Positions 47,291 to 55,042 of a stretch of DNA of 64,000 nt are shown here, in pieces; the first letter of the stretch is position 1; the number at the start of each line of letters is the position of its first letter. A program made the translations under genes and the position numbers. Source of the DNA: Corynebacterium kroppenstedtii DSM 44385 (GTDB taxonomy: Bacteria > Actinomycetota > Actinomycetes > Mycobacteriales > Mycobacteriaceae); contig NC_012704.1 in NCBI RefSeq assembly GCF_000023145.1, positions 1,736,001-1,800,000 on the forward strand, written 5' to 3'. The notes beneath the pieces are model-generated. The model worked only from the letters and a program-made list of their open reading frames with translations. It did not search any database and had not been told where the DNA came from.

Positions 47291-49734
47291 TGGTCCTCCT
47301 CAGCATCGGTGTGAGCGATTTCTGTATGGGGGTCAGCATTGCCGGGCGTATCAACGGGCAGCGATCCAGATGGTTCGGGATCGAAGTCGTCCATTTCGGC
47401 GGCCGCGCGGAGTTCTTCTTCGCTGATTTCCTCTAACTCCGTACCGTAATAATCATCCTCAGCAGGATAATCATTCCCACGGCCGTCGGCACCTGCACTA
47501 TCGACGGCTTTCTCGCTGGTGGCAGCACTATTTTCGACGTCATGACCGGTGGCTGAGTCGGCAGCGGATCCGGAGTGTACCGTCGGCCACTCTTCATTCG
47601 GGGCGATTTCGCCTGAGATTACTTCATCGAGGGTTGCCGGCGGTTGCGCCGATTCGGCTGATGGTGCGCTCTCAGTTGCCGACGCGCTGACCTGACTCGG
47701 CTGATCTATTTCCGAGTTTTCTGCATGAGCGTTCTGTGTGGATCCGCTCAAAGAAGGTTCCGCCGACGGGCCAAATAACGCCTGTTGGCCATCCGATGAC
47801 ACTCCGCGTTCATCGGCCACACCAGAGTCGCCCGTACCAGAACCAAACGCGCTAGCATCACTCAACTTGCCACCAACGTAAGCATCGCCGCCAGCATGAA
47901 CATCATCACCAGCTGGAACGTCACCGGCACTAACCTCGTCGCCGTCGGTTGGTTCAGTGACAGCGTGGTCCACAGCGCCATACGTCTTCACAACCAACTC
48001 CGGATAGGACGCTAATGCTGAGTCGGCCTTCTCCCCCACCGCGAGGTCCAAGGCAGCGTCATTCGCCGTCACGGGGACGTCGGGATCGATCGGAAGTGTC
48101 AGGCGGAAACAAGAGCCGACCTTAATCTCACCGATCGCGTCGAGCTTGCCGCCATGCAACGCAGCGTTCTCGCGGGCAATGGCCAGGCCCAGCCCGGTGC
48201 CCCCACGGTGGCGCACACGGGAGGGATCAGCGCGCCAAAAGCGGTTGAACACAAGGTCTTCTTCACGCGCTTTCAGCCCGACACCGTGGTCCAACACGAT
48301 GATCGACACCGCCCGATCATTGCGTCGAACAGCGATATCGACGGGCTTCCCCTCGGCATGGTCCAGCGCGTTCTCAATGAGGTTGCGGAAAATACGTTGG
48401 ACCCGTCGAGTATCAATGGGCATAAACAGCGGCTCGCTGGGCACATGGAAGCGAACAAGGACGTTGAGTTTCTTCGCCAATTGGACGTTCAACAGCCACG
48501 CATCATGCAACGCACCCAGCAAATCGACCTGCTCGAGCGACAACTCCTCAACGCCGGAATCGTGGCGGGAAATATCCAACAGGTCGCTGAGCAGCCCCTC
48601 GAAACGCCCCAATTCTTTATTCATCAACGACGACGCACGACGCATCACGGGGTCAAGGTTGTCGGCGTTGTCTTCGATGATGTCCGCCGCCATCCGAACC
48701 GTCGTCAAGGGTGATCTCAGCTCGTGAGACACATCCGACGTGAACTGTTTTTGCAGGTCACCATACTCTTCGAGCTGCTTAATCTGCTTCGATAACGAGT
48801 CTGCCATGGAGTTAAAACTCGTTGCCAGGCGCGCCATCTCGTCGCGACCATTCACCGCCATGCGCTCACTCAAGTGCCCTTGAGAAAACCTTTCAGCCGT
48901 GCGGCTGGCCGTGCGCACAGGGGTCGTGACCTGCTGCGCGAAGGTCCAGACGATGCCGACCAGCACAACAAGAAGAATGATCCCACCACTGGATATCAGC
49001 CCGCGCATCAGCGCCAAGGTGGATTCGTCGTTATCCATCGGCAAAATCAGATACAGCTCCAGGCCCTGCACATCAGAGGACACAGGCGAACCAATGATAA
49101 GGGCTTTATACCGACTGCCATCGGGGTGTCGCAGCGTATCGAACTGATACGCCACTTGATTGTCGTGAATAAAATTCCTGAGGCTTTTTGGGATCTGGGC
49201 GTTGTCAGGCGAAACGACGTCCTCACCATTGATATCGGGTGCGATCAGCACCGGCTCATAAGCCGAGTTGACCGGGCCTGATGACGAATCCGACGCGTCG
49301 GATCCACCACCGCGCTCGGTCAGGGCAGTCCTGGCCGCGTTGATACGAACCTGAATCGAGTTCGAGGTGTCCGACGCGTCGATCTGCTGCTCGACAGCAC
49401 GCCGGGCCCTATCGATGCCATCTTGAGCGGCCTCCACTTTGGCTTGGGTAAGCCGGGTCGTCATAAAAGAAATGAGCGTGAAACCCAAGACGAATAGAAC
49501 GATGGCTGACGCAATAAACATCCGCCCCACGGTTTTCACTTGGGCGGATGTCTGCCACTTGTCTGCTATTCGGCGCCAAAAACGCCGTATGCTTAGTGGC
49601 CAGCGGCTGTGGCCATCTGAGTCGTTATCACGCAGCGAGGGGCGGACAAGTGCACTAAGCCCCTCTTGATTGTTCGGATCAAAGAGGGGATGACGTAATC
49701 GTCCCGGCCGGGACTCTGGATTTCCGCTACTCAC
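47287..49734 (-). CDS. mtrB: MtrB sensor histidine kinase with a long acidic C-terminal tail
   Basis: The protein is 815 residues, versus about 500-570 in C. glutamicum and M. tuberculosis. Two membrane segments flank an extracellular sensor region, followed by HAMP (TASRTAERFSQGHLSERM) and the phospho-acceptor motif SHELRSPL (His337). The HATPase domain has the N box (NLIENALDHAEG) and GTGLGLAIAREN. The conserved kinase ends near residue 535; the remaining 280 or so residues are Ser/Ala/Glu/Asp-rich and probably disordered. MtrB controls MtrA, which governs envelope and osmotic genes. The start overlaps mtrA by eight bases. Confidence 0.92.
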   Translation of the reverse strand: MSSGNPESRPGRLRHPLFDPNNQEGLSALVRPSLRDNDSDGHSRWPLSIRRFWRRIADKWQTSAQVKTVGRMFIASAIVLFVLGFTLISFMTTRLTQAKVEAAQDGIDRARRAVEQQIDASDTSNSIQVRINAARTALTERGGGSDASDSSSGPVNSAYEPVLIAPDINGEDVVSPDNAQIPKSLRNFIHDNQVAYQFDTLRHPDGSRYKALIIGSPVSSDVQGLELYLILPMDNDESTLALMRGLISSGGIILLVVLVGIVWTFAQQVTTPVRTASRTAERFSQGHLSERMAVNGRDEMARLATSFNSMADSLSKQIKQLEEYGDLQKQFTSDVSHELRSPLTTVRMAADIIEDNADNLDPVMRRASSLMNKELGRFEGLLSDLLDISRHDSGVEELSLEQVDLLGALHDAWLLNVQLAKKLNVLVRFHVPSEPLFMPIDTRRVQRIFRNLIENALDHAEGKPVDIAVRRNDRAVSIIVLDHGVGLKAREEDLVFNRFWRADPSRVRHRGGTGLGLAIARENAALHGGKLDAIGEIKVGSCFRLTLPIDPDVPVTANDAALDLAVGEKADSALASYPELVVKTYGAVDHAVTEPTDGDEVSAGDVPAGDDVHAGGDAYVGGKLSDASAFGSGTGDSGVADERGVSSDGQQALFGPSAEPSLSGSTQNAHAENSEIDQPSQVSASATESAPSAESAQPPATLDEVISGEIAPNEEWPTVHSGSAADSATGHDVENSAATSEKAVDSAGADGRGNDYPAEDDYYGTELEEISEEELRAAAEMDDFDPEPSGSLPVDTPGNADPHTEIAHTDAEEDQ

Positions 49735-50401
49735 CGATCTTGTAACCCACTCCTCGGACGGCCTGGATCAGCTTCGGATTCTTGTGATCCTTCTCGACCT
49801 TGATCCGCAAGCGGTTGATATGAACATTCAACACACGGGTGTCCGTGGGCTGCTTGTATCCCCACACTTCCCGCAGCAGTTCCTCACGCGTGAGCACTTG
49901 CTTCGGCCGGCTAGCCAACTGGGTAAGCAGATCGAACTCGATAGGGGTAAGCGGAATTTCCTTCCCATCGCGCTTCACGATGTGCCCCGGAACGTCGATA
50001 ACCAAATCGCCGACGTGGATGGTGTCCCCCGTGGCCTGCTCACGACGCCGCAACTGCGCACGAACGCGCGCCACCAGTTCTTTCGGCTTAAACGGCTTAT
50101 TGATGTAATCATCCGCGCCGGACTCCAAGCCCAAGACAACGTCGACAGTGTCGGTGCGAGCACTCAACATCACGATGGGCACCCCTGACGTCTTCCGAAT
50201 AGCCCGGCACACGTCGACCCCGTTCATGCTCGGCAGCATGACGTCGAGCAAAATGAGATCAGGATCCTCGTTGGATGCGGCGGTCACGGCCTCTGCACCA
50301 TCACCCACCACGACCGTATCGAACCCTTCACCTTGAAGGACGATCATGAGCATTTCCGCAATGGCCGGGTCATCGTCGACAACGAGGATTTTTGTCTTCA
50401 T
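49727..50401 (-). CDS. mtrA: MtrA response regulator
   Basis: The protein is 224 residues from ATG 50401 (MKTKILVVDDD); upstream in-frame sequence to 50554 is not homologous. The receiver domain has phospho-acceptor Asp53 in LLDVMLP and the switch Lys in NKPFKPKEL. The OmpR-type winged helix includes LTPIEFDLL, VLTREELLREVWGY and RVLNVHINRLRIKVE. It is the essential or near-essential regulator of cell division and envelope genes. The 97 bases upstream are shared with the divergent bioWF gene. Confidence 0.96.
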   Translation of the reverse strand: MKTKILVVDDDPAIAEMLMIVLQGEGFDTVVVGDGAEAVTAASNEDPDLILLDVMLPSMNGVDVCRAIRKTSGVPIVMLSARTDTVDVVLGLESGADDYINKPFKPKELVARVRAQLRRREQATGDTIHVGDLVIDVPGHIVKRDGKEIPLTPIEFDLLTQLASRPKQVLTREELLREVWGYKQPTDTRVLNVHINRLRIKVEKDHKNPKLIQAVRGVGYKIGE

Positions 50402-50471
50402 ATTTGTATATTCTGGCATATGGCTGAGACACAGTCGCAGCAACTTACGATAGCTCCGGGTATTACCCTTC

Positions 50472-50484
50472 ATCAGATCCTGAT
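50472..50484. promoter_or_regulatory. Dyad ATCAG-ATC-CTGAT before the bioWF ribosome-binding site
   Basis: A perfect 5-bp inverted repeat with a 3-base spacer lies two bases upstream of AAGGAG (50487-50492). It could be a small operator or a hairpin near the start site. It does not match the BioQ operator sequence as I remember it. Confidence 0.35.
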
Positions 50485-50498
50485 AAAAGGAGTGTACG

Positions 50499-52661
50499 GT
50501 GCGGTTTAGCATCAAAATGCGGGCGAGCGCGCGGGTCTCGTCATCTCCCAGCACCAGCGACGGTTCATCCGGTGATCACACTGAATCACGTGATCGTGCT
50601 GATCGGCATATTTCTGGCGCGGAACGCATCGTGTCTGCGTCGGACATCATGCAGACAGTGACCGAATTAGAGCACCGAGCCTGGACGCACTCGAATGGGC
50701 AACCCGACGATGTTGTGGTCAGTGTCCACCGCGTCGATGAGGACGAAATCACACATATTCCCGCCCTCACCCGGGAGACGCGCCATACACACACTGTCGA
50801 CGACGCCCACCGCACGATCACGGAGATCCTTCGCGACGCGGGAATTCGGACCGCGGAGCACGCGCTTAAGGCGCTGACGCGTATCCGGGGGATGCGTGGC
50901 GCAATGCTCCTTGACGCCGATACCGGCGAGCGTCGGGATACGAAAGATATCCGCGGAGTTCGAGTGACGGCATTGGATAATGACATGGCGACGGGGGCCG
51001 ACGCTGCCGAAGAAATGTCGTCCTCAGCGGCGACGAAGCCATATTACTGTGAGGCACTGACGCTCGCGTCGAAAGTCCAGTACCACCCCGCCGTGTGCGC
51101 GGAGCTGTGCATTTCTGACGACCCCGATTACACGACCGGATATGTGAGTACATCGGGGCGCTACGTGCGGATTGAGAACATCAAACCAATGGGCAGTCCC
51201 CAAGGCGGGCGCGTGTTCCTTGTCCGGGGAACTGACGACGAGATTGCTGACTGCATCAACTACCTGGAAAACACTGCAGTCATTGTGCACGGAATTCCGT
51301 GGCCACCACAGGACAATCACTCGGCACACCGCGATGAACCCGACGCATTCGGTGCTATTCCTGCAACCGACATCGCAACTGACCTCACGACGTTCGCCGA
51401 ACAATCCCTCACCGCCTGGGAAAACAAGGGTTTGCGACGCTACCCGCTGGAGTTCTCGTCGGCACCTATGCCCCGCACGACTGTGGCCGGGTCCGACACA
51501 CTACTGTTCTCGTCCAGCAACTATTTGGGGCTCAGTGAACATCCCGATGTGATCGCGGCCGCGACTGAGGCACTCAAACACTACGGTGCCGGAACTGGCG
51601 GTAGCCGCCTGACCACCGGAAACTTCACCATCCACACCAGTACGGAACGAACCCTGGCCGAGTTCACCGGGTACGACGACGCGGTCCTGTTCGGCACCGG
51701 GTATCAAGCAAACGGGGCTGCTCTGGCCACCCTGGCTACTAATATTCCTGAGGCCCCCAGCACCGCCCCCGCCAACACACCCGGAATGACCATTTTCTCC
51801 GACGAGCTCAACCACGCGAGCCTGATCGATGGCATCCGAATGGCGACCCGGGGAAACGCGGCGGTACGCATTTACCCGCACAAGGACACGGAGCACCTCG
51901 AGAACGCACTCGCCCAGTGCGCAAGCCCCCGGAAACTCATCGTGTCGGACGGCGTGTTTTCCATGAACGGCGACATCGCCCCGCTCCCCAGCATTATGCG
52001 GCTGGCACGGGCTCATGGTTCATGGGTTCTTATCGACGATGCGCATGGCACGGGAACGCTAGGTCGGACTGGTCGCGGCATCGTCGAGTATTGGAGCGAC
52101 GCTCGACGCCAGGATGCTGGCGCGGACAGCTCGCCCGGCGAGGAATTGCCAAATGACTCTGACCTGCAGCCGGATCTACTGGTCGTCACCGCGTCCAAGG
52201 CCCTCGGATCAGAGGGCGCGGCTGTGTGCTGTTCCACCCCCGTGGCTGAGTTCTTGCGAAACCGGGCGCGCGGCTACGTGTTTTCCACGTCCTCAGCGCC
52301 GGCCTCGGTGGCGGCGACACAAGTCGCCGTCGCGACAATTCTGCGCGAACCCGAGCGTGTTCACAGGCTGCAGGATAATTCCCTCTACCTGCGCAATCAG
52401 CTCCGAGAACACGGCATCCCACTGGTCGATGGGACCAGCAACAGCACCCCCATCATCCCGATTTTTATTGGCGACGAAGCCGACGCCGTCCGCATTTCCC
52501 AAGGGCTATCCGACCGCGGATTCCACGTCCCCGGGATTCGGTATCCCACGGTCGCTCGCGGGCAAGCGATTCTCCGCGTGACGACGATGGCGACCCACAC
52601 GCGTGACGATCTTGACCACTTGGTCGATGCGCTACGCGACCTGATGCCTCACTCAGCGTGA
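50499..52661 (+). CDS. BioW-BioF fusion: pimeloyl-CoA synthetase joined to 8-amino-7-oxononanoate synthase
   Basis: The protein is 720 residues from GTG 50499, with AAGGAG six bases upstream. Residues about 1-275 are BioW (6-carboxyhexanoate-CoA ligase): KMRAS, HISGAERIV, DIRGVRVT, EALTLASKV and IKPMGSPQGGRVFLV. From about residue 290 it is BioF: SSNYLGLSEHPDV, FSDELNHASLIDG, LIDDAHGTGTLG and the PLP-binding Lys567 in TASKALGSEG. Together they would convert pimelate to pimeloyl-CoA and then to KAPA, with ATP, CoA and alanine. Both active regions look intact. No other biotin gene is nearby. The interval between mtrA and tmk is normally compact in relatives, so the gene is probably inserted. 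Confidence 0.9.
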   Translation: MRFSIKMRASARVSSSPSTSDGSSGDHTESRDRADRHISGAERIVSASDIMQTVTELEHRAWTHSNGQPDDVVVSVHRVDEDEITHIPALTRETRHTHTVDDAHRTITEILRDAGIRTAEHALKALTRIRGMRGAMLLDADTGERRDTKDIRGVRVTALDNDMATGADAAEEMSSSAATKPYYCEALTLASKVQYHPAVCAELCISDDPDYTTGYVSTSGRYVRIENIKPMGSPQGGRVFLVRGTDDEIADCINYLENTAVIVHGIPWPPQDNHSAHRDEPDAFGAIPATDIATDLTTFAEQSLTAWENKGLRRYPLEFSSAPMPRTTVAGSDTLLFSSSNYLGLSEHPDVIAAATEALKHYGAGTGGSRLTTGNFTIHTSTERTLAEFTGYDDAVLFGTGYQANGAALATLATNIPEAPSTAPANTPGMTIFSDELNHASLIDGIRMATRGNAAVRIYPHKDTEHLENALAQCASPRKLIVSDGVFSMNGDIAPLPSIMRLARAHGSWVLIDDAHGTGTLGRTGRGIVEYWSDARRQDAGADSSPGEELPNDSDLQPDLLVVTASKALGSEGAAVCCSTPVAEFLRNRARGYVFSTSSAPASVAATQVAVATILREPERVHRLQDNSLYLRNQLREHGIPLVDGTSNSTPIIPIFIGDEADAVRISQGLSDRGFHVPGIRYPTVARGQAILRVTTMATHTRDDLDHLVDALRDLMPHSA

Positions 52662-52684
52662 CGTTTTCATGGCGTTGAGCGCTG

Positions 52685-53344
52685 TCACGCATGTCGCAAG
52701 ATGGCCTCGACAACCTCAGTGGCCTGTCGGGTGACTTCACCAGGCTCGACAACAACCCACGGAGACTGCCACTGATCGCGCGCTAACGCTTCATACGCTG
52801 CAGCCGTCCGCTGTTGCAGATCGCTATCCTTCTCAAACGCGTCGCGAGCGCGGGACGCGTCCTCGCCCTCGCGGGCCACAGCTCGCTCAGAAGCCAAGCG
52901 CGGTGGCGTCGATAAGAAAACGTGGAGATCCGGAACCGGAATACCTAGGCGCTCGAACTCGAGCTCAGCAATCCACGACACAGTGGGATTATCCTGCGAC
53001 GGCGATTGACCATCCCACCCGGACCGCGCTGCAGTGTACGCGGCATTGGATGCAACGAAACGGTCGATGAGCACGAAATATCCGTCTTCCGACAGCTCCG
53101 CGATGTCATCGGCGATCTCCGCGCGGTCAAGGGCGAACAGGGTGGCCATTCCGCATGCCGAATCGACGACATCCCCCATCCCCCCATACAGCGCAGACCG
53201 GGCCAACTGCGCATGAACAGAATCGTTATAGCGGGGAAAAGACACCAGCGCGACGGGCTTTTCCCTCTCCACCAACTCTTTTTCTATGGCCGTGACCAAG
53301 GTGTTCTTGCCCGCACCGTCGATGCCCTCACACGCAACAATCAT
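52685..53344 (-). CDS. tmk: Thymidylate kinase
   Basis: The protein is 219 residues. The P-loop is EGIDGAGKNTL, with SFPRY, the DR motif in IDRFVASNAAYTA and an LID region (SERAVAREGEDASRARDAFEKD, in part). It phosphorylates dTMP to dTDP. It converges with bioWF (23 bases between stops) and follows mtnN-luxS on the same strand. In C. glutamicum and M. tuberculosis tmk lies between mtrA and sahH. Confidence 0.92.
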   Translation of the reverse strand: MIVACEGIDGAGKNTLVTAIEKELVEREKPVALVSFPRYNDSVHAQLARSALYGGMGDVVDSACGMATLFALDRAEIADDIAELSEDGYFVLIDRFVASNAAYTAARSGWDGQSPSQDNPTVSWIAELEFERLGIPVPDLHVFLSTPPRLASERAVAREGEDASRARDAFEKDSDLQQRTAAAYEALARDQWQSPWVVVEPGEVTRQATEVVEAILRHA

Positions 53345-53419
53345 GCACCGAGCCTACCGCGAGGCCCGGACATGATCGGCAGTGAGGGCGATGCAAGTTC
53401 CGGACGCAGAAGCGCAGCC

Positions 53420-54253
53420 CTACACCCGACCAAGAATGTCGAGCGCAGCAGTAGCCGCCTGCTCGGACGAATTATCAACCTCATCGAGGTGCACGGACGT
53501 CTCCGACTCCCCAATGACGTCGGTCACGGACCGCACCGAAATAAACGGCGTCTCGTGAAGAACCGCCGTCTGCGCAAGAGCCGAAGATTCCATATCGACG
53601 ACGGACGCGTCCGGGAAAATCTCCCGAATCGCGGCAGCCTCGGGTATGCCGACGAAGCGATCCACGCTGACGAAACCCAGCGCTTTCGCACCGAACGCAT
53701 CTGCGGCGGCCAGCAGGTCGCGGTCGCCCGGGTAGCCCGCGGTAAGACCGGGGACCTGACCGCGCTCATAGCCGAACGCTGTGAGGTCAAAGTCACCCGG
53801 GACAACTTTCTCGCTCACCACGACGTCGCCGATCGAAGCACGACCGGGCACAACGCCCGCTGTGCCGATGGACATCACGCAACCGATCTCACCAGGTTGC
53901 GCCGGCTGGGTCGATGTGCAATCCGAATTTCCGTCACTCGTGGCTCCACCGTTACCAGTTCCGTCGCTCACAACGGATGGCCCTAAACACAGCCCAACAG
54001 TGGCGGCGTGCGCCGCGTTCACCAACCCGATACCGCTCAGAAGCAGCAGGATAGTCTTACCACCATGACGGCCGACAACGGCGTCGTGAATACCGGGAAA
54101 CTGGACGCTACGTGCGTCGCCCAAACGTGCTTTGAGCGGCTCGAATTCCTCCGGCATCGCTGCAATAAGCAGGGCTACGGATGAATCAGATTCGCCATAG
54201 GTACGCCCCGGGCGTGGAACGTCGGACATGACCGATGGTTCGTCACCGCTCAC
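53420..54253 (-). CDS. mtnN: MTA/SAH nucleosidase (Pfs/MtnN)
   Basis: The protein is 277 residues from GTG 54253, whose GTGA overlaps the luxS stop; an ATG at 54229 is an alternative. It hydrolyses S-adenosylhomocysteine to S-ribosylhomocysteine plus adenine, and methylthioadenosine likewise. Motifs include LLIAAMPEEFEPLK, LLSGIGLVNAAHAAT, SIGTAGVV, VVDMESSALAQTA (catalytic Glu and ribose-binding region) and VRSVTDVIGE. A Ser/Asn/Gly-rich insertion of about 30 residues interrupts the usual spacing after the GLVNAAHAAT region. Its product is the substrate of LuxS, encoded immediately upstream. Confidence 0.9.
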   Translation of the reverse strand: MSGDEPSVMSDVPRPGRTYGESDSSVALLIAAMPEEFEPLKARLGDARSVQFPGIHDAVVGRHGGKTILLLLSGIGLVNAAHAATVGLCLGPSVVSDGTGNGGATSDGNSDCTSTQPAQPGEIGCVMSIGTAGVVPGRASIGDVVVSEKVVPGDFDLTAFGYERGQVPGLTAGYPGDRDLLAAADAFGAKALGFVSVDRFVGIPEAAAIREIFPDASVVDMESSALAQTAVLHETPFISVRSVTDVIGESETSVHLDEVDNSSEQAATAALDILGRV

Positions 54254-54717
54254 GCGAAAACCTGATTCCACTCATCGCTGTGGGCATCAAAGTCCGCCAG
54301 CTCTTTCTTGGCGCCGTCGAGATCGTGATGTTCCGCCCAACCGCACGACTTAATTCCCGCGCCGGGCACGGAATCCCACTTCTCAATATCCGCAATGGCC
54401 TTCTTGACAGCGTCGGCAACTTCATCCCAGGTGGGACCGTCGGCAGTTGTGTCTACGGTCAGGTAAAAACCGGTCTGGCACCCCATCGGGCCAAAGTCGA
54501 TGACTCCCTTTAAGTGGTCGCGGAGTGCCTCGGCCATGCTGTGCTCGATCGCGTGCATTGTTGACATCTCGATATGAGACTTGTTCGGCTGGCGGAACCG
54601 CAGGTCGTATTTGACGATCGTGTGGCCATCGGCGATCTCGTAATCGGATGCGCGCCGGATATAGGGCGCGGCTACCTTCGTGTGGTCTAGTTCAAAGCTT
54701 TCAACGTTCTTTGGCAC
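54250..54717 (-). CDS. luxS: LuxS, S-ribosylhomocysteine lyase
   Basis: The protein is 155 residues from GTG 54717 (AGGAG eight bases upstream), beginning PKNVESFELDHTKV after the initiator. The metal motif HAIEH (55-59), catalytic Cys in GPMGCQTGFYL and the third ligand in KSCGWAEHHDL are all present. LuxS splits S-ribosylhomocysteine into homocysteine and DPD, the precursor of autoinducer-2. With MtnN it forms a two-step SAH recycling path. A promoter with TATAAT and an adjoining GlxR/CRP-type box lies about 70 bases upstream. Confidence 0.95.
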   Translation of the reverse strand: MPKNVESFELDHTKVAAPYIRRASDYEIADGHTIVKYDLRFRQPNKSHIEMSTMHAIEHSMAEALRDHLKGVIDFGPMGCQTGFYLTVDTTADGPTWDEVADAVKKAIADIEKWDSVPGAGIKSCGWAEHHDLDGAKKELADFDAHSDEWNQVFA

Positions 54718-54781
54718 AGTGTTCACTCCTAACATGGTGGGTAGATATCGAGTTGCCGTTGTGTTTCTGGACACCTTTCGA

Positions 54782-54802
54782 AGTGATTTTTATCACATTA
54801 TA
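54782..54802 (-). promoter_or_regulatory. luxS-mtnN promoter with GlxR/CRP-type operator
   Basis: On the minus strand TATAAT (54797-54802) is followed at once by TGTGATAAAAATCACT (54797-54782, overlapping by one base). The box matches TGTGA-N6-TCACA at 9 of 10 fixed bases. It would cover the start of transcription (about 54790), the layout expected of a repressor. The -35 region is weak. The operon start codon is at 54717, about 70 bases away. Confidence 0.65.
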
Positions 54803-55042
54803 GATCATTTGGTGCCCCATTTATGGCTCTCTACCCACGCTGTAATCCAGGCTATCACTGCTTTGCCCTTACCTTCGTCGCCTGATGGGGCAATAACGCG
54901 GCCTCCCTTCGCTACCCACATAAACCAGCACGTCCGTAGCTATTTTGTAACTCTTTTGTTATTCTCTTCGGCAGTTATTGATGCGAGTACCAGTTCCCGC
55001 GGAAACAAGGGATGACGGCCGTCACTCAAGGGAGGCCACGGA

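Noticed and set aside
53006..53986. 326-residue plus-strand open frame
   Set aside because: Antisense to tmk and mtnN; translation is not protein-like.
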